The notes under the pieces: generated by a model
What the model saw: the letters and a program-made list of their open reading frames with translations, nothing else
Database searches by the model: none
What the model was told of the DNA's origin: nothing
Assembly: GCA_037045685.1 (NCBI GenBank)
Contig: JBAOII010000011.1
Coordinates: forward strand, 310,001 to 374,000
Source: Competibacter_A sp037045685
GTDB taxonomy: Bacteria; Pseudomonadota; Gammaproteobacteria; Competibacterales; Competibacteraceae
DNA length: 64,000 nt
Direction: 5' to 3'
Shown here: positions 24,827 to 37,944 of the stretch, in pieces
How positions within the stretch are numbered: position 1 is the stretch's first letter
Layout of the letters: every line of letters starts with the position of its first letter
Made by a program: the position numbers and the translations under genes

Positions 24827-26080
24827 TCAACCGTACACCGGGAACTTGGCGCACAGCTCGGCCACCTGGCCGCGCACCCGCTCGATGATCGCCTCGTTGG
24901 CCAGATCGTCGAGGATGTCGCACATCCAGCCGGTCAATTCGCGCGATTCGCGCTCCTTGAAGCCGCGCGTGGTGATCGCCGGCGAGCCGACCCGGATGCC
25001 GCTGGTGACGAACGGCGATTGCGGGTCGTTCGGCACCGCGTTCTTGTTGACGGTGATCCAGGCCCGGCCCAGCGCAGCGTCGGCGGCCTTGCCGGTCAGC
25101 CCCTTGTCGATCAGGCTGACCAGGAACAGGTGGTTGTCGGTGCCGCCGGAGACGACCTGATAGCCGCGTTCGAGGAAGACGCCGGCCATGGCGCGGGCGT
25201 TGGCGACCACCTGCTTCTGGTAGTCCACGAAATCGGGCTGCAAGGCTTCCAGCAGAGCGACCGCCTTGGCGGCGATGACGTGCATCAGCGGGCCGCCCTG
25301 GATGCCGGGGAAAACCAGCGAGTTCAGCTTCTTTTCGATCTCGGGGTTGGCGCGGGCCAGGATCAGCCCGCCGCGCGGGCCGCGCAGGGTCTTGTGGGTG
25401 GTGGTGGTGGTCACGTCGGCGATGGGAACCGGCGTGGGATAGACGCCCGCCGCCACCAGCCCGGCGACATGCGCCATGTCCACGACCAGGTAAGCGCCCA
25501 CCCGGTCGGCGATGGCGCGGAATCGTTGCCAGTCCACGACGCGCGAGTAGGCCGAGAAGCCGGCGACGATCATCTTGGGCTTGCATTCCAGCGCCAGCCG
25601 TTCCACCTGCTCGTAGTCGATTTCCCCGGTGGCTTCGTTCAAGCCGTATTGCACCGCCCGATACAGCCGCCCGGAAAAATTGACTTTGGCGCCGTGGGTG
25701 AGATGGCCGCCGTGGGCCAAGCTCATGCCCAGGATGGTATCGCCCGGCTCGACCAGCGCCATGTAGACGGCGGCGTTGGCTTGCGAGCCGGAGTGGGGCT
25801 GGACGTTGGCGTAGTCGGCCTCGAACAGTCGCTTGGCGCGGTCGATGGCCAGTTGCTCGGCGATGTCCACGAACTCGCAGCCGCCGTAATAGCGTTTGCC
25901 CGGATAGCCTTCGGCGTACTTGTTGGTCAGCACCGATCCTTGGGCCTCCAGCACGCGCGGGCTGGCGTAGTTTTCCGAAGCGATCAATTCGATATGCGCT
26001 TCCTGGCGTTGTTTCTCGCCCTTCAAGGCGGCCCACAACTCGTCGTCAAACCCGGCGATCCGTATCTCTCGGCTGAACAT
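24827..26080 (-). CDS. glyA: Serine hydroxymethyltransferase
   Basis: A 417-residue PLP enzyme making glycine and methylene-tetrahydrofolate from serine. Motifs: ELIASENYASPRVLEAQGS, YPGKRYYGG, HGGHLTHG, and the PLP-lysine segment VTTTTTHKTLRGPRGG. The ATG at 26080 has AGAGGT at a good distance; an in-frame start five codons earlier is less likely. First gene of the glyA-nrdR-rib cluster. The 180 bases upstream include an AT-rich stretch (TATAAGAGTACAAT on the minus strand, about 26150-26163) that is a candidate promoter region. Confidence 0.97.
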   Translation of the reverse strand: MFSREIRIAGFDDELWAALKGEKQRQEAHIELIASENYASPRVLEAQGSVLTNKYAEGYPGKRYYGGCEFVDIAEQLAIDRAKRLFEADYANVQPHSGSQANAAVYMALVEPGDTILGMSLAHGGHLTHGAKVNFSGRLYRAVQYGLNEATGEIDYEQVERLALECKPKMIVAGFSAYSRVVDWQRFRAIADRVGAYLVVDMAHVAGLVAAGVYPTPVPIADVTTTTTHKTLRGPRGGLILARANPEIEKKLNSLVFPGIQGGPLMHVIAAKAVALLEALQPDFVDYQKQVVANARAMAGVFLERGYQVVSGGTDNHLFLVSLIDKGLTGKAADAALGRAWITVNKNAVPNDPQSPFVTSGIRVGSPAITTRGFKERESRELTGWMCDILDDLANEAIIERVRGQVAELCAKFPVYG

Positions 26081-26261
26081 TCGCGACCTCTGCAATAGCG
26101 GACACCCGCTCGTTCGGTCGAAGGAGTGGGCGCAAAAATGGAAAAAAAGAATTGTACTCTTATAGCCTTGGGGGGAGTAGAAGGGGAATCGAACAAAACC
26201 GCCGCCGCGCCCCGCCGCAGAGTCCCGACAAGGGGATCGGGGCGGCGGCGATGGCGTGATC

Positions 26262-27224
26262 TCATCGGGGCATCGGGGCTTCCAGGAAAGAATCGACCAC
26301 GGTGGTCCACGCCTTGGCGATGTTGCGCAGGTCGTAGCCGCCGCCGCCGACCGCGACGATGCGGCCCTCGGCGAATTCCTCGGCGATTTGGCACAGGCTG
26401 TGGGCGGCGCGGCCGTGCGCGCGGGCCGTGTAGTGCAGGTGGGCCAGCGGGTCGCCGTCCAGGCCGTCGGCTCCGCAATTCATGAAGACGAACTGCGGTT
26501 TCCACTGGCGCAAAAAGTCCTCGATCTTGTCCCACATCATCATGAAATCGTCGTCGGCCGACAGCGGTAGCAGCGGGATGTTGAGCTTGCGGCCCTTGGC
26601 CGGCCCCTTGCCCACTTCGTGGGAAAAGCCGCTCTGCGGAAAGTTGTAGCGGCCGTCCTCGTGAATGTCGGCATAGATCACGGTGGGGTCGGTCTCGAAC
26701 GGATAAAACAGGCCGTCGCCGTGGTGGGCGTCGATATCCACGTAGGCGATGCGCTCCAGGCCGTATTCCCGTTGCAGCAGCTTGATGGCGACGCCGACAT
26801 CGTTGAACACGCAAAAGCCGGCGGCGGTGTCCGGCATGCTGTGATGCAGGCCGGCGATGGGCGCGAAGATCCGCCGCACCTCGTTGTTCATCACCTTGCG
26901 GGTCGCGTCGATGACGGTGCCGACCACCTTGGCCGCATCTTCGTACACGCCTTTGTAGGCGGGGGTATCGCCGTAATCCAGCAAGCCCTCGCCCACCTCG
27001 GAATAGATTTTGACTTTCTCGACATATTCCTGGGTGTGGAACAGTCGGATCTGGTCCTCGGTCGCCATCGTGGGATGGAGGATACGAACCTGATCGGCGA
27101 GTTGCCGGACGTGCATTTCATCCCAGAAGGCGTGGATGCGATCCTCGCTGAAAGGATGATCCTCAAATCCGTAATGGCTGACCTCGTCGCCGGTGTAAAC
27201 GGCCACCGTTCTGCTGCGTGCCAT
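26262..27224 (-). CDS. Histone deacetylase-family (AcuC/acetylpolyamine amidohydrolase-like) hydrolase
   Basis: A 320-residue zinc amidohydrolase of the HDAC superfamily. Visible active-site elements: GLHHSMPDTAAGFCVFND (the catalytic histidine pair), VDIDAHHGDG (zinc ligands), and GGGGYDLRN near the C-terminus. Bacterial members act on acetylated polyamines, acetyl-lysine proteins (AcuC on acetyl-CoA synthetase) or other amides. Which applies here is open, but a link with acetyl-CoA metabolism would suit the neighbourhood. ATG at 27224; preceded by a 160-base divergent spacer shared with the thioesterase gene. Confidence 0.9.
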   Translation of the reverse strand: MARSRTVAVYTGDEVSHYGFEDHPFSEDRIHAFWDEMHVRQLADQVRILHPTMATEDQIRLFHTQEYVEKVKIYSEVGEGLLDYGDTPAYKGVYEDAAKVVGTVIDATRKVMNNEVRRIFAPIAGLHHSMPDTAAGFCVFNDVGVAIKLLQREYGLERIAYVDIDAHHGDGLFYPFETDPTVIYADIHEDGRYNFPQSGFSHEVGKGPAKGRKLNIPLLPLSADDDFMMMWDKIEDFLRQWKPQFVFMNCGADGLDGDPLAHLHYTARAHGRAAHSLCQIAEEFAEGRIVAVGGGGYDLRNIAKAWTTVVDSFLEAPMPR

Positions 27225-27391
27225 GGGCTTCCCGATCCTCTCAAGGGTATTGCCGATGTTTTATAGACTATCATAGCCGGATTCGTCGTGGGCTTGGGGG
27301 GCGACCATTCCTGAGCGAGCCAAGGCTAATTGTCATTTAAAAATTACATTTTTCTCACGAGCATACCGCTGCGCCATCGTCAGGAGTTCCC

Positions 27392-27829
27392 ATGGCTGCA
27401 ATTGAACCGGAAGGGCAGGATCGGTTTCCCCGCGATCGGCAACCGACCGTTCGCATTCTGGCGATGCCGGCTCACACCAATCCCAGCGGCAAGATCTTCG
27501 GCGGCTGGATCATGGCGCAGATGGACGTCGCGGGCGGCATCGTGGCCCTGGAGTATGCCGGCGGCCCGGTGGTGACGGTGGCGGTCACGTCGATGGAGTT
27601 CCACCGGCCGGTGAGCGTGGGCGATCTGGTGAGTTGCTTCGCCCGCATTCAGAAGGTGGGTTCGACCTCGATCACGGTCAAAGTCGAAGTGTTCACCCAG
27701 CGGGCGCACGACGGCACGCTGCAATCCACCAAGGTCACGGAAGCCGTGATCGTTTATGTCGCCGTCAACAGCGATGGCACGCCGCGCACCCTGCCGGAGC
27801 GGGAGCCGGATTTCGGTCAATATTGGTAG
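27392..27829 (+). CDS. Acyl-CoA thioesterase, YciA-type hotdog protein
   Basis: A 145-residue hotdog-fold thioesterase. The N-terminal half has PAHTNPSGKIFGGWIMAQMDVAGG, in which the NPSGKIFGGW stretch forms the active-site helix start. The second half has SVGDLVSCFARIQKVGSTS. This is the YciA/BACH group, which cleaves short to long acyl-CoAs and can release free CoA. Length matches single-domain YciA. Start ATG is at 27392; no in-frame alternative is better. Divergent from the HDAC-family gene. Confidence 0.9.
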   Translation: MAAIEPEGQDRFPRDRQPTVRILAMPAHTNPSGKIFGGWIMAQMDVAGGIVALEYAGGPVVTVAVTSMEFHRPVSVGDLVSCFARIQKVGSTSITVKVEVFTQRAHDGTLQSTKVTEAVIVYVAVNSDGTPRTLPEREPDFGQYW

Positions 27830-27939
27830 GAACGCGCGTGAGGCTCGATGCCTCGCGCGGACCTCGCGTCCGGCGAAACGGACCCGACCGCGCCGGCGCG
27901 TCCTATACTTAAAGCTCCGAATCACCGAGACCCGCGCGT

Positions 27940-29247
27940 TTGGAAAATTTTCTGTTGGTCGTGATGGCGCTGCTGCTGGTGGCGCTGAACGGTTTTTTCG
28001 TGGCCGTGGAATTCGGTCTGGTCAAATTGCGGCAGACCCGCATCCGCGCCATCGTCAAGCTCTACGGCGTGCGCGGGCGAATTTTGGCCACGGTGCACTC
28101 CCATCTCGACGCCTATTTGTCCGCCTGCCAGTTGGGGATCACCCTGGCGTCGCTCGCCTTGGGTTGGATCGGTGAGCCGGCTTTTGCCCGGCTGTTGGAG
28201 CCGGTGTTCGGCTGGTTGGACATCAAGTCGCCGGAACTGATTCACGTCGTCTCCATCATCTTCGCCTTTTCGACGATCACCTTCCTGCATATCGTGGTGG
28301 GCGAACAAGCCCCCAAGTCGCTGGCCATTCGCCGGCCGGAGAAGGTTTCCCTCTGGGCCGCCCTCCCGCTTTACGCCTTCTATTGGGTCATGTACCCGGC
28401 GATTTGGCTGCTGAACGTCAGCGCCAACGGGGTGTTGCGGCTGGCCGGGCTCGACGGTGCGCAAGGCCACGAAACGAGCTATTCGGCGGAAGAGATCAAG
28501 CTGATCGTGCGCGGCAGCCACCCGACGGAAAAGCTGAACCAGGACGAATTGCAGGTCATGGCCTACACGCTGGATTTCAGCGATCTCGAAGTGTCCGAGC
28601 TGATGCGGCCGATCGGCGAAGTGACGGGCTTATACCAGGCCCGCTCCCTGGGGCAGAATCTGGAGACCATCTACCATAGCCGCTTCAGCCGCTATCCGTA
28701 CTTCGGTCGGGACGGGGAGACGGTGCTGGGCATCATCCATCTGAAGGATTTGTTTCTGGCCCAGCAGCACGACAAGCCCATCGTGAATCTGCACGATTAT
28801 CTGCGTCCGGCGCAGTACGTCGCGCCCAACACCCCGGCGCTGGAACTGTTTCGGCGCTTTCGCAAGGGGGCGCCGCATTTTGCCATCGTCGGCCAGAAGG
28901 GCAGCAAGGCCGATGGCTTCATCACCTTGGACGACATGCTGGGCGCCTTGGTCGGCGGTATCCGCGACGAATTCCGGCAGAACCAGAACGATTGGACCCG
29001 GCTGGACGACGACACGTTTATCGGCAAGGGCAGCTTGCCCATTTTTACCCTGGAACGGATATTGGGCATCGAGATCGAGAACGAAAACGTGGATTCGGTC
29101 GGCGGGCTGGTGATGTGGAAGTTGGGCGACGTGCCGCATGAAGGTCAAAAAGTCGAGTTCGACCAGTTCGATGTGGTGGTGAAAAAAATGAACGGCCCCC
29201 GCATCATGCTGGTTCGGGTTTATCCGAAGGAACCGGCGGGCGGTTAG
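27940..29247 (+). CDS. CNNM/CorC-HlyC family membrane protein with CBS domains
   Basis: A 435-residue inner-membrane protein. An N-terminal DUF21/CNNM transmembrane domain covers about residues 1-180 (LLLVALNGFFVAVEFGLVKLRQ, HIVVGEQAPKSLAI). A CBS pair follows at 200-330 (MRPIGEVTGL, LGIIHLKDLF), then a CorC_HlyC domain (DSVGGLVMWKLGDVPHEGQKVE). Members are implicated in magnesium or cobalt efflux/homeostasis. The start is a TTG at 27940; a GTG or ATG a few codons later is possible. Its last 44 bases overlap the convergent 5-oxoprolinase gene. Confidence 0.88.
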   Translation: MENFLLVVMALLLVALNGFFVAVEFGLVKLRQTRIRAIVKLYGVRGRILATVHSHLDAYLSACQLGITLASLALGWIGEPAFARLLEPVFGWLDIKSPELIHVVSIIFAFSTITFLHIVVGEQAPKSLAIRRPEKVSLWAALPLYAFYWVMYPAIWLLNVSANGVLRLAGLDGAQGHETSYSAEEIKLIVRGSHPTEKLNQDELQVMAYTLDFSDLEVSELMRPIGEVTGLYQARSLGQNLETIYHSRFSRYPYFGRDGETVLGIIHLKDLFLAQQHDKPIVNLHDYLRPAQYVAPNTPALELFRRFRKGAPHFAIVGQKGSKADGFITLDDMLGALVGGIRDEFRQNQNDWTRLDDDTFIGKGSLPIFTLERILGIEIENENVDSVGGLVMWKLGDVPHEGQKVEFDQFDVVVKKMNGPRIMLVRVYPKEPAGG

Positions 29248-32200
29248 GTGCGGCGGCGGAAATGTCGCCGTAACCGCCGCCGCCCGGCGTTTCGATGACG
29301 AAGGTATCACCCGCCCGCATCCTCACCTGCGCCGTGCCCGGCAGTTCCTCGATTTTGCCGTCGGCCCGCTCCACGGCATTGCGGCCGGTCTGGCCCGGTT
29401 GGCCGCCCGCCAGACCGTAGGGCGGGATGCGCCGATGGCCCGACAGGATCGCGGCGGTCATCGGTTCGAGAAAGCGGATGCGCCGGATCGCGCCATCGCC
29501 GCCGCGCCAGCGCCCCGGGCCGCCGCTGCGCTCGCGGATGCGGAATGCCTCCACCCGCACCGGAAACCGCCATTCCAGCACCTCCGGGTCGGTCAGCCGG
29601 GAATTGGTCATGTGGGTGTGCACCGCCGAGGCGCCGTCGAAGCCCGGTCCCGCGCCGGCGCCGCCGCAAATCGTTTCGTAATACTGGTGGCGCTCGTCGC
29701 CGAAGGTGAAATTGTTCATGGTGCCCTGGGCCGCCGCCATCACGCCGAGCGCGCCGTAGAGAGCATCCACGATGCATTGCGACGTTTCCACGTTGCCCGC
29801 CACCACCGCCGCCGGCGGGCGAGGATCGAGCAGGCTGCCTTCTGGGATGACGATCTCCAGCGGGCGCAGGCAGCCGGCGTTGAGCGGGATATCCTCGTCC
29901 ACCAGGGTGCGGAACACGTACAGCACCGCCGCCAGACAGATCGCCCGAGGGGCGTTGAAATTGCTGGCCTGCTGAGGCGAGGTGCCGGTGAAGTCGATTT
30001 TGGCCGAGCGCCGCGTCCGGTCCAGGGTCACGGCGACCCGGATCACCGCGCCGCTGTCCATCTCGCAGGCGAACGCGCCGTCCCGCAACCGATCCAGCGC
30101 CCGGCGCACCTGTTCGGCGGCGTTGTCCTGGACGTGCCCCATGTAGGCGCTGACCGCCTCCAACCCGAAGTGCGCCACCATCCGCCGCAGCTCTTGGGCG
30201 CCCTTTTCGTTGGCGGCGATTTGGGCGTGCAGATCGGCCAAATTCTGGCGGGGATTGCGGACAGGCCAAGGGCCGGCCTCAAGCCGTTCCAGCAGTTCCC
30301 GTTCGCGAAAGCGACCTCCGGCCACCAGCTCAAAGTTGTCCAGCAACACTCCTTCCTGGTCGATGGTCACGCTGTCGGGCGGCATCGAGCCGGGCGTGAT
30401 GCCGCCGATGTCGGCGTGATGGCCGCGCGAGGCGACGTAAAACAGCAAGTCCCGCCCCGCCTCGTCGAACACCGGGGTGATGACCGTGATGTCCGGCAGG
30501 TGCGTGCCCCCGTTGTAAGGCGCGTTGCTGGCGTACACGTCGCCGGGTTGGAAGCGGCCTCGATGGGCGCGAACCACGGCTTGCACCGCCTCGCCCATCG
30601 AGCCGAGATGCACCGGGATGTGGGGGGCGTTGGCGATCAGTTGACCGTTCCGGTCGAACAGCGCGCAGGAAAAATCCAGCCGCTCCTTGATGTTGACCGA
30701 ATGCGCGGTGTTGGCCAGCGTCACGCCCATCTGCTCGGCGATGGCCATGAACAGATTGTTGAACACTTCCAGCAGGATCGGGTCCACGGCCGTGCCGACC
30801 GCGACCCGGCGCGGGCGGGCTTGGTGGCGGGTCAGCACCAGATCGCGGCGGGCGGTGACTTCGGCTTGCCAGCCGGGTTCGATCAGGGTGGTGGCGCCGG
30901 TTTCGCCGATGAGCGCCGGACCCGGAATCCGGTTGCCGGGCCGCAGCGCCTCGCGCCGGTAGAGCGGCGCGGCGACATCGCCGCCGGCGAGGTGCAGCCG
31001 AACTTGCGCGGCGCTGGGCGGCGATCGATCTCCGGTTTGTGGAGCTTCGACCGCCTCGTCGAGATCGAAGCCGGCCCCGATGATTTCGACCGAAGCCGCT
31101 TCCACGACCAAGCCCTTGTCGGGCATCGCGAAACCGTAGCGTTGCCGGTGGGCGGCCTCGAAGCGGGCTTGCAGTTCGGCCGCGTCACCGACGGGGACGC
31201 TCAGGGCGGTATCGCTGCCGGCGTAGCGCAAGCGGACCGTGCGCGCGGCGCGGATCCGGGCGGCGGGAATGTCCTGCGCGATCATCTCCGCTCGCCCGAT
31301 CCGTTCCAGTTCGGCGAAAACCCGCTGCAGCAACGGTGTTAGCTCGGCGGTCAACGGCTCCTCGACCGCTCGCTCCTTCAGCAGTCGGGCGTCGGCCAGA
31401 CCCATGCCATAGGCCGACAGGACGCCGGCGAGGGGATGAATGAAGATGGCAGCGCATTCCCAGGGCGTCCGCCACCGCGCAAGCGTGTTGGCCGCCCGCG
31501 CCGCCGAAACAGCACAGCGCGTATTCGGTCGGATCGTAGCCGCGCTGGGTCGAAATCTGCTTGATGGCGCTCGCCATGTTTTCGACGGCGATGGTCAGGA
31601 AACCTTCGGCCAGTTCCTCCAGGCTGTAGCGCTTGCCGGTCGCGGCCTGGATGTCGGCGGCCAGCGCCTCGAACCGGCTGACGACCCTTTCTCGATCCAA
31701 CGGTCGATTTTGGTCGGGACCGAACACGCACGGAAAGAAGTCCGGTTGAATCCGCCCCAGCAGCACGTTGCAATCGGTCACGGTGAGCGGTCCGCCGCGC
31801 CGGTAGCAGGCCGGTCCCGGATTGGCGCCGGCCGATTCCGGCCCGACCCGCAGCCGGGTTCCGTCGAAGCGGCAGATCGAGCCGCCGCCCGCCGCCACGG
31901 TGTGAATGTGCAGCATCGGCGCCCGCAACCTTACACCGGCGACCAAGGATTCAAAGCTGCGCTCGTACTCGCCGGCATAGTGGGCGACATCGGTGGAGGT
32001 GCCGCCCATGTCGAAGGTGATGATTCGGTCGAAACCCGCCTGGGCGGCGGCGCGGGCGGCGCCGACGATACCGCCGGCCGGACCGGACAGGATGCTGTCT
32101 TTACCCTGGAAATGGCGGGCGTCGGTCAAGCCGCCGTTGGACTGCATGAACAGCAGCCGCGCGCCGCCCAACTCGTCGGCGATGCGGTCCACATAGCGGC

Positions 32201-32894
32201 GCAGGATCGGCGACAGGTAGGCGTCCGCCACCGTGGTATCGCCGCGCCCGACCAGCTTCATCAGCGGGCTGACCTGATGGGAGACCGAAATCTGGGTGAA
32301 GCCGATGTCCCGCGCCAGCTCCGCCGCCCGTCGCTCGTGCTCCGGGTAGCGATAGCCGTGCAGAAACACGATGGCGACGGCGCGGATGCCGGCGCGATAC
32401 CCATCCTCCAACGCCGCACGGGCGCTGTCGGCGTCGAAGGGAACGACGATTTCGCCCCGCGCCGAGACCCGTTCCCGCACTTCCGCCACCCGCTCGTAGA
32501 GCAATTCCGGCAGCACGATTTGGCGGGCGAACAGCTTGGGCCGATTCTGGTAGCCGATCCGCAGCGCGTCGCGAAAGCCCCGGGTGATCAGCAGCAGGGT
32601 GCGGTCGCCCTTGCGCTCCAGCAAGGCGTTGGTGGCGACGGTGGTGCCCATTTTCACCGCCGCGATCCGCTCGGCGGGAATCGGTTGATCCGGCGCCACG
32701 CCCAGCAGCGCGCGGATGCCGTGCAAGGCGGCGTCGGCGTAATGCTCGGGATTGTCCGACAGCAGTTTGCGGGCGATCAATTGGCCGTCGGGGCGTCGGG
32801 CCACCACATCGGTGAAGGTGCCGCCCCGGTCGATCCAGAACTGCCATGAGCCAGATGTGGAGGGGGCCGAATTGGACGGAAGCGTTGATTCCAT
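29204..32894 (-). CDS. 5-oxoprolinase (HyuA-HyuB fusion), frameshifted
   Basis: Together about 1,230 residues, the length of ATP-dependent 5-oxoprolinase, which opens 5-oxoproline to glutamate. The HyuA-like half (from ATG 32894) contains FWIDRGGTFTDVVAR, MGTTVATNALLERKGD and FDMGGTSTDVA. The HyuB-like half contains ISMKERLDFSCALFD-type NIKERLDFSCALFD and NAPHIPVHLGSMGEAV. The frame changes at about 31446-31452, where one extra base interrupts ADALGMR / IFIHPLAGVLSAYGMGLADARLL. Repair by one base restores a single protein. A real split into HyuA and HyuB subunits is unlikely, because the junction lies inside conserved sequence. It would recycle glutathione breakdown products. Confidence 0.87.
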
Positions 32895-33067
32895 GTTTAT
32901 CGAAATTTATGCCACGAAAATGTTGCTTGTGCGGTTGATTTACCGTACTTCGGGAGCTATGACTTTATTCGGGGAGTTTATCGAAGCCGGAGATAATGGT
33001 TGATCGAATCGAACAGGGAATGCGAATAGCGCGCGAGTGACCACCCAAGATTTGGAGGGGTTCCATC

Positions 33068-34588
33068 ATGCAATACGATATTCCTGGAAAGCCTGGTTCC
33101 AAAGCCAATTTCAAATCCCGTTATCAGAATTATATCGGCGGCCGGTGGGTTTCGCCGGTAAAGGGTGAGTTTTTCGAGAACGTCAGCCCGGTCAACGGCA
33201 AGGTATTCTGCGAAATCCCGCGCTCGACCGCCGAGGACATCGACGCGGCTTTGGATGCGGCCCACGCCGCCGCCGATAGCTGGGGTCGAACTCCGGCCGC
33301 GAACCGGGCCGCCGTGCTGAACAAGATCGCCGACCGGATGGAAGCCAGCCTGGAAATGTTGGCGGTGGCGGAAACCTGGGACAACGGCAAGCCGGTGCGG
33401 GAGACTCTGGCGGCCGATTTGCCGCTGGCCATCGACCACTTTCGCTATTTCGCCGGCTGCATCCGCGCCCAGGAAGGCGCGTTGTCGGAGATCGACGACA
33501 CCACCGTCGCCTATCACTTCCACGAGCCGCTGGGCGTGGTCGGGCAGATCATCCCCTGGAATTTCCCGATCCTGATGGCGGTCTGGAAACTGGCACCGGC
33601 GCTGGCGGCCGGCAACTGCGTGGTGCTGAAACCGGCCGAGCAGACGCCGGCATCCATTCTGGTGCTGCTGGAGTTGATCGAAGACCTGTTGCCCGCCGGG
33701 GTGCTCAACGTGGTGAACGGTTTCGGTTTGGAGGCGGGCAAGCCGCTGGCATCGAGCCGGCGCGTCGCCAAGATCGCCTTCACCGGCGAGACCACGACCG
33801 GGCGGCTGATCATGCAGTACGCCTCGCAAAATCTGATCCCGGTGACCCTGGAACTGGGCGGCAAGTCGCCGAACATTTTCTTCGCTGACGTGTGCGCCCA
33901 AGACGATGACTTTTTCGACAAGGCCATCGAAGGCTTTGCGATGTTCGCCTTGAATCAGGGCGAGGTGTGTACCTGTCCCTCGCGGGCGCTGATCCAGGAG
34001 TCGATTTACGACCGCTTCATGGAGCGCGCCCTGCGGCGCGTGGGCCAGATCAAGCAAGGCCATCCTCTGGATACCACGACGATGCTGGGCGCTCAGGTCT
34101 CCACCGAGCAGATGGAGAAAATTCTCAGCTACATCGACATCGGCCGGCAGGAGGGGGCGGAGTGCTTGGCCGGCGGTTGTCGCGCCGAGCTGGGCGGCGA
34201 ACTCGGAGAGGGGTTCTACATCCGGCCGACAGTGTTCCTGGGTAACAACAAGATGCGGATTTTCCAAGAGGAAATCTTCGGGCCGGTCGTTTCGGTGACC
34301 ACGTTCAAGGACGCCGCCGAAGCGCTGGCCATCGCCAACGAGACCCTGTACGGTCTCGGCGCCGGCGTGTGGAGCCGCGACATCAACACGGCTTATCGGC
34401 TGGGGCGCGGTATCAAGGCGGGGCGGGTCTGGACCAATTGCTATCACCTGTATCCGGCGCACGCGGCCTTCGGCGGTTACAAGCAGTCCGGCATCGGGCG
34501 GGAAACCCACAAGATGATGCTCGACCATTACCAGCAGACCAAGAATTTGCTGGTCAGCTACAGCCCCAAGGCGCTGGGGTTCTTCTGA
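33068..34588 (+). CDS. NAD(P)-dependent aldehyde dehydrogenase (AldB/ExaC-like)
   Basis: A 506-residue aldehyde dehydrogenase. The cofactor and catalytic motifs are intact: IIPWNFPILMAVWKLAPALA, VTLELGGKSPNIFF with the general-base glutamate, and NQGEVCTCPSRALIQ with the catalytic cysteine. A C-terminal KALGFF and the length match the acetaldehyde/long aldehyde dehydrogenase group of AldB and ExaC. Strong ribosome binding site GGAGGGG upstream of the ATG at 33068. A DUF779 gene follows, an association common for this ALDH subgroup. Confidence 0.94.
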   Translation: MQYDIPGKPGSKANFKSRYQNYIGGRWVSPVKGEFFENVSPVNGKVFCEIPRSTAEDIDAALDAAHAAADSWGRTPAANRAAVLNKIADRMEASLEMLAVAETWDNGKPVRETLAADLPLAIDHFRYFAGCIRAQEGALSEIDDTTVAYHFHEPLGVVGQIIPWNFPILMAVWKLAPALAAGNCVVLKPAEQTPASILVLLELIEDLLPAGVLNVVNGFGLEAGKPLASSRRVAKIAFTGETTTGRLIMQYASQNLIPVTLELGGKSPNIFFADVCAQDDDFFDKAIEGFAMFALNQGEVCTCPSRALIQESIYDRFMERALRRVGQIKQGHPLDTTTMLGAQVSTEQMEKILSYIDIGRQEGAECLAGGCRAELGGELGEGFYIRPTVFLGNNKMRIFQEEIFGPVVSVTTFKDAAEALAIANETLYGLGAGVWSRDINTAYRLGRGIKAGRVWTNCYHLYPAHAAFGGYKQSGIGRETHKMMLDHYQQTKNLLVSYSPKALGFF

Positions 34589-34612
34589 GCGCTCGCGCCC
34601 ATAATTTCCTTA

Positions 34613-34679
34613 TCTCCCCTCATTCTCCCCCGCTCCTCTCGGGAGAGGGGCTGGGGGTGAGGGAGGGATGGGGTGAGGG
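34613..34679. repeat. Dispersed GC-rich palindromic repeat, copy 5
   Basis: CTCCTCTCGGGAGAGG core with a long GGGGGTGAGGGAGGG tail, located between the aldehyde dehydrogenase and DUF779 genes. Confidence 0.75.
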
Positions 34680-34706
34680 TTGCTTGCAAGCACGGTGGAG
34701 GTTTCC

Positions 34707-35087
34707 ATGACCGCCATTGCCCGCGTGTTGGCGACCGATGCCGCCCTGGCGCTGATCGCCGAGCTCAAGGCCAAGCACGGTCCGCTGATGTTTCACCAGT
34801 CCGGCGGTTGCTGCGACGGCAGTTCGCCGATGTGCTACCCCGACGGCGAACTGTTGGTGGGGGATAACGACGTGCTGTTGGGCGAAATCGGCGGATGCCC
34901 CTTTTACATGAGCGCCGCTCAGCACGAATACTGGAAACACACCCAGCTCGCCATCGATGTCGTGCCGGGTCGGGGCGGGATGTTCTCCCTGGAAGGGCCG
35001 GAAGGTCTGCGTTTTCTGACCCGTTCGCGCCTGTTCACCGACGCGGAATGGGCCGCCTTGGAGGGTGTTGGCGCGACTCGGGGATGA
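34707..35087 (+). CDS. DUF779 family protein
   Basis: A 126-residue cytosolic protein with the conserved cysteine cluster MFHQSGGCCDGSSPMCYP and a second motif YMSAAQHEYWKHTQ. Proteins of this family are typically encoded next to AldB/ExaC-type aldehyde dehydrogenases, as here, but the function is not established; a metal- or thiol-based accessory role is suggested by the cysteines. The ATG at 34707 follows GGTGGAGG, which decides against the longer frame from 34680. Confidence 0.85.
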   Translation: MTAIARVLATDAALALIAELKAKHGPLMFHQSGGCCDGSSPMCYPDGELLVGDNDVLLGEIGGCPFYMSAAQHEYWKHTQLAIDVVPGRGGMFSLEGPEGLRFLTRSRLFTDAEWAALEGVGATRG

Positions 35088-35132
35088 TTGTCGAACGGAA
35101 GTTGGCCGACATGTCGGCTTTCGAGCCAGCTT

Positions 35133-37841
<2,709 letters not shown>

Positions 37842-37944
37842 GGCGCTGTCGTCGTGGCGTGGAATCGCGGGCCGATCCGCGGGTCTTCCGGGATGGGCTC
37901 TCCGGGACCAGAGGAGCGGGATGCGGTCGCGGGCGCCATCGGGA

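Noticed and set aside
26150..26200. A tRNA-like 3' end on the minus strand (GTTCGATTCCCC followed later by CCCCCCA)
   Set aside because: The T-loop-like GTTCGATT is there, but the five bases on each side do not pair as a T-stem and the spacing to the CCA-like end is two bases too long. No D-arm or anticodon arm precedes it.
31378..31773. A possible separate HyuB-type subunit start at the 5-oxoprolinase junction
   Set aside because: The ATG that would start HyuB lies in the middle of a conserved stretch (SAYGMGLADARLL), and one deleted base rejoins the two halves as a normal single-chain 5-oxoprolinase.
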